Positions 9,335 through 19,689 are shown, numbered from the stretch's first letter. The stretch is DNA of 50,726 bases from Prevotella sp. P5-108 (GCF_002251385.1 NZ_NPJJ01000010.1:1-50726); one strand, 5' to 3'. The notes: generated from the letters alone by a model not told the origin. Numbers and translations: made by a program.

Positions 9335-9365
9335 TTGCCACATTCATTTCGTTTGACTACTTTTG
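9335..9365 (+). promoter_or_regulatory. Promoter of the DUF5103 gene
   Basis: TTG (9335-9337), 20 bases, TACTTTTG (9358-9365). The predicted start near 9372 lies 12 bases before the chosen ATG at 9384, which rules out the upstream in-frame start at 9363. Confidence 0.82.
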
Positions 9366-9383
9366 CATAGACAACACAAGAAG

Positions 9384-10631
9384 ATGAACAAATTTCGATA
9401 TATCATTGCTGTTGGGCTATCATCGTTGACTTGCATTACCGTTTCGGCCCAACGCCCTACTCTATACAAAAGCAACATCCAGACGCTGCAAACCGTAGCC
9501 GAGCAGCGATGGACAGACCTGCCTGTCATCATGCTGAATAGCGGAGAGACCGTAAACATCGACTTCGACGACCTGACCCACGAATCGCAGCGATATGCTT
9601 ATCGCATAGAGCACTGCGATGCCAATTGGAAACCCACTTCTTCGCTGTTTGACAGTGATTATATTGACGGATTTGCAGACGACAATCTTATCGACAATCT
9701 TGAACAATCCATCAATACCAACACCCTATACACCCACTACCATTTCTCCATTCCCAATGAGAGGTGCCGATTAAAGTTAAGCGGCAACTATTGTGTTACG
9801 GTTTATGATGAGAACGACAACAACGAGCCCATCTTCAAAACCTACTTTATGGTGGCAGAAGCTGCTGCAGGCATAGAAATGCGCACAACCTCTAATACTG
9901 ATGCCGACGTCAACGGTAGACATCAGCAGATAGAAATGGGCGTACATTTCAATGACCTTCGGATTAATGATTGGAAGCGGGAAATCACGACAGTCTTTCT
10001 GCAGAACAACAGATGGGATAATGCCGTGACTAACCCTTCCCCGCAATATATCAAAACCGATGGGCTGACATGGACACACTGCCCGCAACTTGTTTTTGAT
10101 GGCGGAAACGAATACCGAAAATTTGAAATTCTCGATGTCAATCATGCCAATATGGGCGTAGAAAACTTGGAATGGGACAATACAGAATACCACGCATATC
10201 TATGGCCCGACGAGCCTCGCCCGAACTATGTGTATGACGAAGACTCCAACGGCGCATACTTCATACGCAATAGTGACAATCGTGAAATCAACTACACCTC
10301 GGAATACCAAACCGTACACTTCACTCTCAAGACCAAACGGCTGCCAGGAGAGATATACCTTAACGGCAACTGGACTCACGACCAGTTCACACCCTATTAC
10401 CAGATGCAATGGAATGAAGACAACGGTTGTTATGAAACTGCCATAAGGTTAAAACAAGGTTACTACAACTATCAGTACCTTTGGGTTTCACCTACTGGGC
10501 GCATCGGCTTTGTGCCCACTGAAGGAAACTCCTACCAGACAGAAAACAAATATACAGCCCTGGTGTACTATCATGCCCAAGGTAGCCGCTACGACCGTTT
10601 GGTAGGCGTTGCCCACATTCACACACGATGA
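9384..10631 (+). CDS. Exported DUF5103 family protein
   Basis: A 415-residue protein of a family restricted to Bacteroidetes, with no established activity. The start at 9384 gives a clean signal peptide (MNKFRYIIAVGLSSLTCITVSA then QRP). The N-terminal half is beta-rich with the family phrases YRIEHCDANWKPT and SGNYCVTVYDEND. The C-terminal part has LPGEIYLNGNWTHDQF and LKQGYYNYQYLWV, which resemble an immunoglobulin/carbohydrate-binding-like beta sandwich. It probably acts in the periplasm or at the outer membrane. It is monocistronic. Confidence 0.85.
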   Translation: MNKFRYIIAVGLSSLTCITVSAQRPTLYKSNIQTLQTVAEQRWTDLPVIMLNSGETVNIDFDDLTHESQRYAYRIEHCDANWKPTSSLFDSDYIDGFADDNLIDNLEQSINTNTLYTHYHFSIPNERCRLKLSGNYCVTVYDENDNNEPIFKTYFMVAEAAAGIEMRTTSNTDADVNGRHQQIEMGVHFNDLRINDWKREITTVFLQNNRWDNAVTNPSPQYIKTDGLTWTHCPQLVFDGGNEYRKFEILDVNHANMGVENLEWDNTEYHAYLWPDEPRPNYVYDEDSNGAYFIRNSDNREINYTSEYQTVHFTLKTKRLPGEIYLNGNWTHDQFTPYYQMQWNEDNGCYETAIRLKQGYYNYQYLWVSPTGRIGFVPTEGNSYQTENKYTALVYYHAQGSRYDRLVGVAHIHTR

Positions 10632-10648
10632 TAAATAATGTGAAAAAA

Positions 10649-10679
10649 TTGGCGTTTTCTTAAAAATGCCGTATATTTG
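10649..10679 (+). promoter_or_regulatory. Promoter of the rubrerythrin gene
   Basis: TTG (10649-10651), 20 bases, TATATTTG (10672-10679), ahead of a start codon at 10711. This is a perfect match to the Bacteroidetes housekeeping consensus. Confidence 0.85.
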
Positions 10680-10710
10680 CATTACGATAACAAGGTAAAA
10701 ATATAACATC

Positions 10711-11268
10711 ATGAAGAAGAAATTTATCTGTACCGTTTGCGGTTACATCTATGAAGGAACAGAGGCTCCAGAGTTCTGCCCTCTTTGCAAGGCTCCACGG
10801 AGCAAGTTTAAGGAAGTGTCTCTCGATGACGAGCCAGAGTTTGCCACAGTTCACGAATTAGGCCGTGCCTATACCGACAAGGTTAGCGACGAGTTAGTAC
10901 AACACTGCAAGAACACCTTCGCCGGCGAATGTAGCGAGGTAGGCATGTACTTGGCTATGGCTCGCCAGGCTGATCGTGAGGGCTATCCAGAAATTGCACG
11001 TGCATTTGAGCACTATGCCTACGAAGAAGCTAACCACGCCTCTCGCTACGCAGAGTTGTTGGGCGAAGTGCTGAAAGACACCAAGAGCAATCTCGAAGCT
11101 CGCATTGCAGCCGAGAAGGGCGCATGCGCAGAGAAGTTTGAGGCTGCCAAGATGGCAAAAGCTGAAGGCTCTGATGCTCTGCATGACACCATCCATGAGA
11201 TGGCGAAAGATGAAGCTCGTCACGCTGCCGGCTTCATGGGTCTCTACAACCGTTATTTCAAGAAATAA
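10711..11268 (+). CDS. Reverse rubrerythrin (N-terminal rubredoxin, C-terminal ferritin-like domain)
   Basis: Rubrerythrins reduce hydrogen peroxide to water in anaerobes using a di-iron centre. The 185-residue protein has the rubredoxin iron site first: Cys7, Cys10, Cys23, Cys26 in CTVCGYIYEG and CPLC. The four-helix di-iron domain follows, with iron ligands in FAGECSEVGMY, EEANH and KDEARH. Classical rubrerythrin has the opposite domain order, so this is the 'reverse' type. It has its own strong promoter and a shared bidirectional terminator. A cytoplasmic role in peroxide defence is inferred from the family. Confidence 0.93.
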   Translation: MKKKFICTVCGYIYEGTEAPEFCPLCKAPRSKFKEVSLDDEPEFATVHELGRAYTDKVSDELVQHCKNTFAGECSEVGMYLAMARQADREGYPEIARAFEHYAYEEANHASRYAELLGEVLKDTKSNLEARIAAEKGACAEKFEAAKMAKAEGSDALHDTIHEMAKDEARHAAGFMGLYNRYFKK

Positions 11269-11290
11269 TCAGAAAAAGATATCCAAAACA

Positions 11291-11322
11291 AAAGAGGCTT
11301 CCCTTGGTGGAAGCCTCTTTTG
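11291..11322. terminator. Bidirectional terminator between rubrerythrin and hisS
   Basis: A perfect 10-bp stem (11293-11302 with 11309-11318, AGAGGCTTCC/GGAAGCCTCT) is flanked by A-rich bases on the left and T on the right. It can serve both the plus-strand rubrerythrin gene and the minus-strand hisS. Confidence 0.85.
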
Positions 11323-11341
11323 TTGGAATTATTCAGAATGG

Positions 11342-12706
11342 TTATGCCTTAATCATGTCTACCATTTCCTCGGGCGCAACGAGTTGCTGCTCTCCTGTAA
11401 CCATATTCTTCAGCATTACCTTGCCCTCTTTCATTTCATTTTCTCCGACAAGGACCACATAAGGTATGGCCTTGGCGTTGGCATACCCCATCTGCTTCTT
11501 CATCTTTGCCGCATCAGGATAAATCTCTGCCCTTATGCCCTTCTTGCGCACTTCGCTGATAATGGGCAGACAATAAGCGGCCTCTTTCTCACCGAAGTTG
11601 ATGAACAGCACCTGGGTAGCATTCAAAGTCTCTTCGGGATAGAGTTCAAGGGTATTCAATACATCATAAATACGGTCTGCTCCAAAAGAGATGCCTACAC
11701 CGCTCAGTCCTGGCATACCGAAGATGCCGGTAAGATTGTCATAGCGGCCACCACCCGTAATACTTCCCATGGGGGTATCAAGCGCCTTCACCTCGAAGAT
11801 TGCTCCTGTATAATAGTTCAAGCCACGGGCAAGCGTAAGATCAAGCTGAATCTCATTGGTAAGTCCCACCTTCTCGAGCGTATCCAGAATAAAGCGGGTT
11901 TCCTCTACGCCTTTAAGTCCAGTCTCAGAAGTGGCAAGCACCTCTGCGATGGTCTGCAGTTTATCATTGTTGGAACCCTCGAGGCTAATGATAGGCTGCA
12001 ACTTCTCAATGGCCTCTTCGCCAATACCGCAAGCTCTAAGCTCGTTGTTGACATTATCCAGCCCTATCTTGTCCAGCTTGTCTATTGCAACCGTAATATC
12101 AACAATCTTGTCAGCTTCGCCTATTACCTCAGCGATACCGGTAAGAATCTTACGGTTGTTAATCTTGATTTGAACGCGAATGCCGAATCTGCAGAAGACG
12201 GTATCGACAATCTGCATCAGTTCTACCTCATTGAGCAGCGAATCAGAGCCAACAACATCAGCATCGCACTGGAAGAACTCGCGATAACGTCCCTTCTGAG
12301 GACGGTCTGCGCGCCACACTGGCTGAATCTGATAGCGCTTGAAAGGCAACTGAAGTTCATCTCTATGCATGACCACATAACGCGCAAATGGAACGGTAAG
12401 GTCATAACGCAACCCTTTCTCGCACAACTTTGCAGCCAAATGAAGACTATTGCGCCCAGCCAGTTCTTCATCGGTAATCTTGCCAAGATAATCGCCCGAG
12501 TTGAGCACCTTGAACAAGAGTTTGTCGCCTTCCTCTCCATACTTACCCATCAGGGTCTGGAGAGTCTCCATTGCCGGAGTTTCAATCTGCTGAAATCCAT
12601 AAAGCGCATATACTTGGCGAATGGTATCAAAGATATAGTTGCGCTTCGCCATTTCTATAGGGCCGAAATCTCTCGTCCCTTTGGGTATAGAAGGTTTCTG
12701 TGCCAT
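11342..12706 (-). CDS. hisS: Histidine--tRNA ligase
   Basis: It charges tRNA-His. At 454 residues it is of the standard bacterial class. Class II motif 1 begins at GTRDFGP, motif 2 is [19 protein letters not shown], and the histidine-specific loop is [15 protein letters not shown]. The C-terminal anticodon-binding domain is complete ([11 protein letters not shown] to MVDMIKA). Its ATG directly abuts the stop codon of purA, so the two are translated from one message and are probably translationally coupled. Confidence 0.96.
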   Translation of the reverse strand: MAQKPSIPKGTRDFGPIEMAKRNYIFDTIRQVYALYGFQQIETPAMETLQTLMGKYGEEGDKLLFKVLNSGDYLGKITDEELAGRNSLHLAAKLCEKGLRYDLTVPFARYVVMHRDELQLPFKRYQIQPVWRADRPQKGRYREFFQCDADVVGSDSLLNEVELMQIVDTVFCRFGIRVQIKINNRKILTGIAEVIGEADKIVDITVAIDKLDKIGLDNVNNELRACGIGEEAIEKLQPIISLEGSNNDKLQTIAEVLATSETGLKGVEETRFILDTLEKVGLTNEIQLDLTLARGLNYYTGAIFEVKALDTPMGSITGGGRYDNLTGIFGMPGLSGVGISFGADRIYDVLNTLELYPEETLNATQVLFINFGEKEAAYCLPIISEVRKKGIRAEIYPDAAKMKKQMGYANAKAIPYVVLVGENEMKEGKVMLKNMVTGEQQLVAPEEMVDMIKA

Positions 12707-13984
12707 TTATTTTCTTACTATTGTTTGTTCACGATCAGGACCTATTGAAATAACCTTAATAGGTGTCTCAAGATACTCCTCGAGGAAATGCACATAATTG
12801 CTGAAAGCCTCAGGGAACTGCTCTTCTGAAGTAAATTTGGTCATATCAGTCTTCCATCCTGGCATCTCCTTATAAATGGGAGTCACATCATCAATCTCAT
12901 AAGGGAATTCAGATGTTTCACTTCCATCTTTCAATCTGTATGCGATACAAGCCTTGATAGTATCAAAACCATCCAGCACATCGCTCTTCATCATGATGAG
13001 TTCTGTAACGCCATTGACCATGACCGAATAGCGCAGCTGTACAAGGTCTATCCAGCCACAACGGCGCTCACGACCGGTAACGGCACCATATTCGTGACCG
13101 ATATTACGGATAGTATCACCAGTTTCATCAAACAGTTCGGTGGGGAACGGACCACTACCCACACGGGTGCAATAAGCCTTCATGATACCATAAACATTGC
13201 CTATGCGGTTAGGACCAATACCCAAGCCAGTACAAGCACCTGCGCAAATGGTATTAGAAGATGTCACAAATGGGTAACTGCCAAAATCGACATCGAGCAT
13301 AGTGCCCTGAGCGCCTTCACAGAGTATGCTTTTGCCTTCACGCAGGATATGGTTGATTTCATTCTCACTATCCACAATCGTAAACTGACGCAAATACTCA
13401 ACGCCTTCCATCCATTTGGCTTCTACGGCTTCGAAGCCCTCGAAGTCTGTCCATCCCATAGATGCCAGCATCTTGAGATGACGCTCCTTATGGGCAGCAT
13501 ATTTAGCGTTGAAGTTATCCAGAATATCGCCTACGCGCAGTCCATTACGTGAAATTTTGTCTGTATAGGTTGGGCCAATGCCTTTTCCTGTCGTTCCCAC
13601 TTTGGCCTTGCCTTTAGCAGCCTCATAAGCACGGTCCAGAATGCGATGGGTAGGCATAATGAGATGGGCCTTCTTTGAGATATGCAGACGCTCATGCAGA
13701 TTGTGACCCGAATCCTCCAAACCTTTGGCTTCTTCCATAAACAAATCGGGCGCCAATACCACACCGTTACCGATTATGTTGACCTTACCGCCCTGGAAAA
13801 TGCCAGATGGAATAGAACGCAAAACATACTTCTGCCCCTCAAACTCCAAGGTATGGCCGGCATTTGGTCCTCCCTGGAAACGAGCTATCACATCATAGTG
13901 GGGAGTAAGCACATCCACTACTTTTCCTTTACCTTCATCGCCCCACTGGAGACCCAACAGGACATCGACTTTACCTGTATTCAT
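12707..13984 (-). CDS. purA: Adenylosuccinate synthetase
   Basis: The GTP-dependent first step from IMP to AMP. At 425 residues it is normal. The N-terminal GTP/IMP loop GLQWGDEGKGKVVD is at about residues 9-22. GPNAGHT, GTTGKGIGPTYTDK and ERRCGWIDLVQLRYS are intact. It is followed with zero spacing by hisS and preceded by a Fur-like regulator 18 bases upstream on the same strand, so the three may form one operon. Confidence 0.97.
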   Translation of the reverse strand: MNTGKVDVLLGLQWGDEGKGKVVDVLTPHYDVIARFQGGPNAGHTLEFEGQKYVLRSIPSGIFQGGKVNIIGNGVVLAPDLFMEEAKGLEDSGHNLHERLHISKKAHLIMPTHRILDRAYEAAKGKAKVGTTGKGIGPTYTDKISRNGLRVGDILDNFNAKYAAHKERHLKMLASMGWTDFEGFEAVEAKWMEGVEYLRQFTIVDSENEINHILREGKSILCEGAQGTMLDVDFGSYPFVTSSNTICAGACTGLGIGPNRIGNVYGIMKAYCTRVGSGPFPTELFDETGDTIRNIGHEYGAVTGRERRCGWIDLVQLRYSVMVNGVTELIMMKSDVLDGFDTIKACIAYRLKDGSETSEFPYEIDDVTPIYKEMPGWKTDMTKFTSEEQFPEAFSNYVHFLEEYLETPIKVISIGPDREQTIVRK

Positions 13985-14002
13985 ATCAATTATAATGAGT
14001 AT

Positions 14003-14482
14003 TTATATTCTTTCCTTACTAACCTTGCTGCGCGTACGCTTCTCCTTGGACTGGCAGCTACTGCAGACGCCATAAATATACAGACTGAATGTTTCTTTAC
14101 GAAACCGCTTCAATTTTATATCATTTACAGCATCGCTTATCTCCGGTTCGTCTATTTCGGTTATCCTACCACAGACATTGCAAACCTGATGCACACGGCT
14201 TTCACCATTGAACCCCTTCTCGTAGTACGTGCCATCGGCCAAACGGTGGCAGATGACCAAACGCAGTTCCGTAAAAAGACGTATAGCATTGTAGAGAGTA
14301 GCCCGACATACCCTGAAATTTGACAATCTCAAATTAGCATCAAGTTCCTTTAGGGTAAAACAACCAGGCATCCGGCAGATGGCATCAAGTACAAAGTAAC
14401 GTTCACGTGTCTTGCGATGATTGTGCATCTCAAGATAATTGTCCAATATTTCTCTTGCTTTAATATTGACGTTATCCACCAT
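14003..14482 (-). CDS. Fur-family transcriptional regulator
   Basis: A 159-residue winged-helix metalloregulator. The recognition helix region SNFRVCRATLYNAIRLF matches the Fur 'ATVYR' helix. The structural zinc site is intact as Cys101-x2-Cys104 and Cys140-x2-Cys143. The His-rich regulatory metal stretch of classical Fur (HHxH before the first CxxC) is reduced to a single His (RVHQVCNVCG), so it may sense peroxide, zinc or something else, or may not respond to iron. A basic C-terminal tail follows the last Cys pair. It lies directly upstream of purA-hisS. Which metal it senses cannot be told from sequence. Confidence 0.85.
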   Translation of the reverse strand: MVDNVNIKAREILDNYLEMHNHRKTRERYFVLDAICRMPGCFTLKELDANLRLSNFRVCRATLYNAIRLFTELRLVICHRLADGTYYEKGFNGESRVHQVCNVCGRITEIDEPEISDAVNDIKLKRFRKETFSLYIYGVCSSCQSKEKRTRSKVSKERI

Positions 14483-14508
14483 CTATCCGTTACATATTAA
14501 TGTTGCTA

Positions 14509-14516
14509 CAAAGTTA
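14509..14516 (-). promoter_or_regulatory. Likely -7 box of the Fur-like gene promoter
   Basis: TAACTTTG on the minus strand, 27 bases upstream of the ATG, fits TAnnTTTG. No TTG is found at the usual distance, so an activator or a weaker promoter is possible. Confidence 0.55.
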
Positions 14517-14660
14517 CATCATTTTTATATAAATAAGGTATAAATAAGAGAAAAAGATAACCTACGATGTTGATTTTGTTGCTTGATGACAGAAGCAAGA
14601 TGCAAATGAACTGCAGAACAGGCGTCAGCCCATCCTGTCAGTCCTTTGAGTATTTTCGTT

Positions 14661-15278
14661 TCAGAGATGAAGCCCTTGTGAACGCATGGCCTTTTGAGCA
14701 AGAAGTGCATAATCGTCACCAAGGTCTTCAAAACGAGTAAGACAATTGTATGCAGCATGCCTTACACCGATATTATCGTCTTGGAGCGCCACAGCGACCT
14801 GGTCCAAGAATTCATTGATACCAAGTTCGTTGGGAGCCATTCCACGGGCAAACAAACGTCCCAATATATTATAGGCAGCTATCTGATAATATACCTTGTC
14901 TGTAGCTATCCATTCATAAGCCATAACTGAAGCAAATGGAAGATACTGATACAGTTTGGAAGCTGCAATCTCAGCCATTTCCTGCGTATGGGTCTGTTCC
15001 ATCCACACATCCACCACTTCTGGCAACATCTGCTCGGGCGGCATAATCATTGTGGCCAAAATCTTGCACTCTCGTATATTCTCCTTCCACAGATTGATGG
15101 CAAGGTCGTAGTCATATCCATACTCTGCCGCCATTTTCTGCAACAGAGGAAGTGCCACCCCCCAATTTATCTTATAGTCTGAACCTTTTTCGCGCATAGA
15201 CTGCGACACGGGGCCATTCATCATCGAGCGAAAAGACTGCTTGATAGCCTTCAGTTTCTCGTGTGTTTCTTCTGTCAT
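14661..15278 (-). CDS. AlkD-like DNA alkylation repair (HEAT-repeat) protein
   Basis: A 205-residue, largely helical protein that resembles the DNA-alkylation-repair HEAT-repeat family. It has repeated helical pairs such as NLWKENIRECKILATMI, VDVWMEQTHTQEMAEIAASKLY and DDNIGVRHAAYNCL. Members of the AlkD group excise alkylated bases; whether this divergent protein does is not shown. Its ATG overlaps the stop codon of the upstream M49 peptidase gene by 4 bases, so the two are translationally coupled. Confidence 0.7.
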   Translation of the reverse strand: MTEETHEKLKAIKQSFRSMMNGPVSQSMREKGSDYKINWGVALPLLQKMAAEYGYDYDLAINLWKENIRECKILATMIMPPEQMLPEVVDVWMEQTHTQEMAEIAASKLYQYLPFASVMAYEWIATDKVYYQIAAYNILGRLFARGMAPNELGINEFLDQVAVALQDDNIGVRHAAYNCLTRFEDLGDDYALLAQKAMRSQGLHL

Positions 15279-17209
15279 AAATATCCAAATTCTTTAGAGT
15301 AACGTAACATCTGTTGAGTATACCCTTCGGTATAATCGACCTTTATATCAACGATATTCCGGTCATCATCACAGACGGGAACAAGCACCGGGTTAATAAA
15401 ACCTTTATAGGGAGCGATATTGAGACGGCGATAACGACTCAATATTTCATTATGCAGTTCGCTGTCTATTCTGACCGCATACTGCTCAACCAGTTTGCGG
15501 GCCGATTCATAGTCGCCTTCACTCTTGATGCGCTGAATCTCGTAGAGCAATTGACCGAAACAGCAGCGCAAAGCGTGATAATCATTGACCACAAGGTAGG
15601 TCTTGCCGTCTCTGCATACCAGACCGACACAACCATCGCCATGCTCAAGCACCCAACGGGATATCAGGGCACGGTTACGCATGTGGGCTTCCTCGATAAG
15701 ATTTCCAGGAGCTATTCTTACCAACTGGGTCATAAGACCATTCATCATATAGGTATAATATTGGGCCTTATATGCTTCTGCATCTGGCACCAGCCCCAAT
15801 TCTATCAGCTTGGCATCAGCCAGATAATAAAGCCCGAAGAGGTCGGCACGCGCTTCCTCGATGGTAGAGCCATAGGCTTTGAGTGCATCAGATGACACAC
15901 CGGGGAGCAACTGGCCGCTTCCATGCCCAAGACATTCGTGGAGGTCTGTATGCAAATCGTCACAGAGGTCTCCATATTTATTAATAAGGTCGAGTGTATC
16001 CCCATCTATGACGAATTCCTCCAAAAAGCCGTTGCCATGAGCCGCCTTATTATACGCTTCGGTAAGATTTCCGATAGTAACGCTCTTAGAACCATGCAGA
16101 GCCCTTATCCATTCAGCGTTAGGCAAGTTGATTCCGATAGCCGAAGCCGGATACTCATCACCACCAAGCATAGCCGCACACACCACATTGGCAGTGACGC
16201 CTCTCACCTGTTGCTTGCGAAAACGTGCATCGACAGGAGAATGGTCTTCAAACCATTGCGCATTGTCACTGATAGTACGTGTACGCTTGGTAGCATCTAT
16301 ATCTTTATATTCTACGATGCCCTCCCAAGAGCCCTTGAGCCCCAGCGGGTCACCATAGACTTCAATAAATCCATTGATGAAATCGACAAGACCATCCTGC
16401 TCCGCTATCCATTCTATCGAGTAACGGTCAAAGGTCGCCAAATCACCATTCCTGTAGTAGGCTATAAGCAGTGAGATGAGCTCGCGCTGACGCTCATTCT
16501 CAGCCACCTGTACCGCGCTGTCCAGCCAAACGATGATTTCACGAATGACCTTACCATATAAGCCATCAGCAGCATATACCTGTTCTTTTACTATCCCATC
16601 CTCTTTGACGAGTTTGGAATTGAGACCAAACGAGGGCAGGCAATCGTTACCAACCTTAGACTTTAAGGCTGCATAGTATTGTTCTGCCTCAAGTTGGGTA
16701 ACATCCTGATAGAAATTGCATGCCGAGGTTTGCACCAAGTCCACCCCATCTGCCTGATTTACACGCTTGGGCAATACCTCAGGGTCAAAAATGACATCAT
16801 AGACTTCGCATTTCTGCTCATCGCTGTCAAATATTTTTATTCCAAGAGACCCTATCACCTCATCAAGATACCGACGCGTAAATCCCGGTACAAACTTCTC
16901 GCATCCATAATGATGGTAAATGCCATTAGAGAACCAAACTCGCTTAAGATAAATCTCCAATGCCTTAAACTCTTCACACTGCCTATCTCCCTCATAATGG
17001 AGATAGATTTGTTCCAGCATCTTGCGAATGCGAATATTGTATCGGCCAAACTGGTCGAACGTGATATCACGGCCACAAAGAGTGGCCTGAGAAAGATAGT
17101 AGATATATAGTTTCTTGCGGAGCGACAACTGCTCAAATCCGTTCAAGCGATAACGAAGCATCTGGATATCGGCAAAGCGCTCGTCGGAATAATTGAAATC
17201 TTCCTTCAT
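15275..17209 (-). CDS. M49 dipeptidyl peptidase III
   Basis: A zinc exopeptidase that removes dipeptides from the N-termini of short peptides. The 644-residue protein shows the family-specific six-residue zinc motif HECLGH (424-429) and the third-ligand motif EEARAD (451-456). GSGQLLPG follows the first motif. There is no signal peptide, so a cytoplasmic peptide-salvage role is likely. Members of this family in Bacteroidetes are sometimes mislabelled dihydrofolate reductase; nothing here supports that. It is the first gene of a two-gene unit with the AlkD-like gene. Confidence 0.92.
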   Translation of the reverse strand: MKEDFNYSDERFADIQMLRYRLNGFEQLSLRKKLYIYYLSQATLCGRDITFDQFGRYNIRIRKMLEQIYLHYEGDRQCEEFKALEIYLKRVWFSNGIYHHYGCEKFVPGFTRRYLDEVIGSLGIKIFDSDEQKCEVYDVIFDPEVLPKRVNQADGVDLVQTSACNFYQDVTQLEAEQYYAALKSKVGNDCLPSFGLNSKLVKEDGIVKEQVYAADGLYGKVIREIIVWLDSAVQVAENERQRELISLLIAYYRNGDLATFDRYSIEWIAEQDGLVDFINGFIEVYGDPLGLKGSWEGIVEYKDIDATKRTRTISDNAQWFEDHSPVDARFRKQQVRGVTANVVCAAMLGGDEYPASAIGINLPNAEWIRALHGSKSVTIGNLTEAYNKAAHGNGFLEEFVIDGDTLDLINKYGDLCDDLHTDLHECLGHGSGQLLPGVSSDALKAYGSTIEEARADLFGLYYLADAKLIELGLVPDAEAYKAQYYTYMMNGLMTQLVRIAPGNLIEEAHMRNRALISRWVLEHGDGCVGLVCRDGKTYLVVNDYHALRCCFGQLLYEIQRIKSEGDYESARKLVEQYAVRIDSELHNEILSRYRRLNIAPYKGFINPVLVPVCDDDRNIVDIKVDYTEGYTQQMLRYSKEFGYL

Positions 17210-17264
17210 CGGAACATGACTTTTTAGCTTATACTTGATTCAATGGACATCTCCTCTGACATTC

Positions 17265-17708
17265 TCATTTTCTGGAACTGTCAGCCCCAGCAGAACGCTG
17301 GGCATAACGCAGTTTGTATTCGCGGGGAGTACAACCATTGATTTTAAAGAAAGCAGCATAAAACGACTGGCGGTTGGCAAAGCCTACCATCTGAGAAATA
17401 TCCTCCATCTTCATGTGGGTATAGCGACGGTCTGTGAGAATGCCCATAGCCTCCTCTATACGATATTTATTGACAAAGGATGTATAATTCATATGAAAGC
17501 GCACATTGACCACGGCAGATATATAACGAGTATTGGTGCCCAAATCCTCAGCCAGATTCTTGGCAGAATAATTCTTGTCCTTGTATTTCTTCTGAATAAG
17601 GATTACCTCAAGTATTTTCTGCTTCAATTCATCCATCAATTTAGGATTTATCAATGAGCGATAGGCTGCCTCTCTCTCCCGAGCCTCTGTAATATTGTAT
17701 TTTGTCAT
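17265..17708 (-). CDS. AraC-type HTH transcriptional regulator (DNA-binding domain only)
   Basis: A 147-residue protein consisting of an AraC C-terminal-type domain with two helix-turn-helix units: [21 protein letters not shown], then [35 protein letters not shown]. There is no sensor domain; the first 40 residues are a charged helix. It is divergent from recQ. A TAATTTTG box (17751-17758, minus) lies about 43 bases before the ATG. The ligand and targets are unknown. Confidence 0.85.
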   Translation of the reverse strand: MTKYNITEAREREAAYRSLINPKLMDELKQKILEVILIQKKYKDKNYSAKNLAEDLGTNTRYISAVVNVRFHMNYTSFVNKYRIEEAMGILTDRRYTHMKMEDISQMVGFANRQSFYAAFFKINGCTPREYKLRYAQRSAGADSSRK

Positions 17709-17750
17709 CTTCTATATGCTATAACTCTTGTTTCCTGATATTTACTACTG

Positions 17751-17758
17751 CAAAATTA
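17751..17758 (-). promoter_or_regulatory. Likely -7 box of the AraC-type regulator
   Basis: TAATTTTG on the minus strand. There is no TTG at the standard distance, which would fit a regulated promoter. It shares the intergenic region with the recQ promoter. Confidence 0.5.
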
Positions 17759-17784
17759 GCCACAATTTTGAAATTAATGTCATT

Positions 17785-17819
17785 TTTGTCAACTTTTTTT
17801 CCATTTGTTTGTACCTTTG
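17785..17819 (+). promoter_or_regulatory. Promoter of recQ
   Basis: TACCTTTG (17812-17819) with a TTTG at 17785-17788. The 23-base spacing is somewhat long. It places the transcript start close to the chosen start codon at 17837. Confidence 0.6.
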
Positions 17820-17836
17820 CTACAAATTTACTTATC

Positions 17837-19681
17837 ATGGACCCAATTAATATATTAAATAGGTATTTCGGCTACCACTCCTTCCGCCCATTACAGCGTG
17901 AGATAATAGACGCCACGCTGGCTGGAAAAGATTCTCTTGTGCTTATGCCAACAGGAGGTGGAAAGAGTCTATGCTATCAGGTACCCGCGCTGATGCTTGA
18001 CGGCGTTACCATTGTGGTTTCACCCCTTATCAGTCTGATGCACGACCAGGTGGAGGCACTGGTAGAAAACGGCATACCGGCGGCTGCCCTCAACAGCAAC
18101 AACAACACCGCAGAGGACTTACTGATTCGGCGCAAATGTGCCAACGGGGAAATCAAACTGCTTTACATGTCACCAGAGAAACTGATAGCAGAGATTCCCT
18201 TCTTCTTGAGCCAGCTCAACATCAGCCTTTTTGCCATAGACGAGGCCCACTGTATCAGCCAGTGGGGCCACGACTTCAGGCCAGAATACTCTCAGTTGGG
18301 TATAATTAGAGAACGGTTTGCCAATGTCCCGGTAATGGCGTTGACCGCAACGGCCGACAAGATAACCCGCGAAGACATTTTGAAACAGCTTGCCATCAAG
18401 GGAGAGACCTATATATCCTCATTTGACCGTCCCAACCTGTCGCTTGCTGTCAGGCGCGAATCGACCAAGGCAGAGAAGATGAAAATCATCAATGCCTATA
18501 TACGCAACCACCCCAACGACGCCGGCATCATCTACTGTCTGAGCAGAAAGACTACAGAGAGCGTTGCCGAGTCGCTGAGAAAGGCCAACATCAAAGCCCA
18601 AGCCTATCACGCAGGACTCGACGGGCAGACGCGCCGCAAGATACAGGAAGATTTCAAGAACGACCGGACTATGGTAGTATGCGCCACAATCGCTTTCGGC
18701 ATGGGTATCGACAAGCCCAATATCCGTTGGATATTCCACTACAATCTGCCCAAGAGCATCGAGAGTTTCTACCAGGAGATAGGACGTGCCGGACGCGATG
18801 GCGCGCCTGCCGACACATTCCTGTTCTACTCACTTGCCGACATCATCCAGCTCAGACAGTTTGCCAACAGCAGTGGCCAGAACGACGTGAATAACCTGAA
18901 GTTGGAGCGTATGCAGCAATATGCCGAAAGCAGTGTGTGCCGTCGCAGAATATTGCTCAACTATTTCGGAGAAGAGCGTGACTGCGATTGCGGCAACTGT
19001 GATGTGTGCCAGCATCCGCCACGTAGGTTTGACGGCACGCTACTCGTCCAGAAAGCCTTGAGCGCCATCATGCGGACCGAAGAAAAGATAGGCATTGGAA
19101 CTGTCATCGAGATTCTGCGCGGCATGCTCTCCCCCACCGTTATGCGTCATGAGTATCAAAAGCTAAAGACCTTTGGCGTCGGCAAGGATGTTACGACATC
19201 CCGCTGGCGTGACTATCTGTTGCAAATGCTGCAAATGGGATACATCAGCATTGCCTACGACGAAGACAATCATGCAAAAGTGACTGATATGGGCAAAGAG
19301 GTCCTGTATGGCAAGAGCAATGCCATGCTGGCAGAAGTCTCTGAAATCAGTTTGACTCCATACAAGAAGAAGGAGACTCGTGGTCGCCAGGAATCGACCG
19401 CACGCCAAACCGAGATACCCGAACTGAAGCTGTCCGCAGTCGAAGACAAGCAGCTCTTCGAGCAGTTACGCGTGTTGAGAAGAAAGATTGCTGACAAGCA
19501 GAACTTCGCCGCCTACCTCATCCTGTCCGACAAAGTGCTCCACTCGCTGGCGGCAGAGAAGCCCACCACTATCGAGGAATTTGGCCATATCAGTGGCATC
19601 GGTGAATTCAAAAAGGTACATTATGGAAAGGTATTTACAGACGCTATCCGCAACTATCTGGATGGCATAAAACAAGTATAA
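17837..19681 (+). CDS. recQ: ATP-dependent DNA helicase RecQ
   Basis: A 3'-5' DNA helicase of recombination and replication-fork repair. The start at 17837 ([20 protein letters not shown]) is chosen because the promoter lies at 17812 and the protein then aligns with other RecQ proteins; the open frame upstream to 17702 is non-coding. The protein is 614 residues. The RecQ motif FRPLQREI comes first, then Walker A MPTGGGKS (37-44), DEAH (135-138) followed by [13 protein letters not shown], and the second helicase lobe ending [10 protein letters not shown]. The RQC zinc site (CDCGNCDVC) and a winged-helix come next, and the HRDC domain is C-terminal. Confidence 0.95.
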   Translation: MDPINILNRYFGYHSFRPLQREIIDATLAGKDSLVLMPTGGGKSLCYQVPALMLDGVTIVVSPLISLMHDQVEALVENGIPAAALNSNNNTAEDLLIRRKCANGEIKLLYMSPEKLIAEIPFFLSQLNISLFAIDEAHCISQWGHDFRPEYSQLGIIRERFANVPVMALTATADKITREDILKQLAIKGETYISSFDRPNLSLAVRRESTKAEKMKIINAYIRNHPNDAGIIYCLSRKTTESVAESLRKANIKAQAYHAGLDGQTRRKIQEDFKNDRTMVVCATIAFGMGIDKPNIRWIFHYNLPKSIESFYQEIGRAGRDGAPADTFLFYSLADIIQLRQFANSSGQNDVNNLKLERMQQYAESSVCRRRILLNYFGEERDCDCGNCDVCQHPPRRFDGTLLVQKALSAIMRTEEKIGIGTVIEILRGMLSPTVMRHEYQKLKTFGVGKDVTTSRWRDYLLQMLQMGYISIAYDEDNHAKVTDMGKEVLYGKSNAMLAEVSEISLTPYKKKETRGRQESTARQTEIPELKLSAVEDKQLFEQLRVLRRKIADKQNFAAYLILSDKVLHSLAAEKPTTIEEFGHISGIGEFKKVHYGKVFTDAIRNYLDGIKQV

Positions 19682-19689
19682 TAAGAAAT

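Noticed and set aside
11105..12748. 547-codon plus-strand frame across hisS
   Set aside because: It is the antisense of a complete and well-recognised hisS gene with a terminator between rubrerythrin and hisS; its residues show no domain.
17702..17836. N-terminal extension of RecQ
   Set aside because: The extension lies over the recQ promoter and divergent promoter of the AraC gene, and does not resemble any RecQ start.
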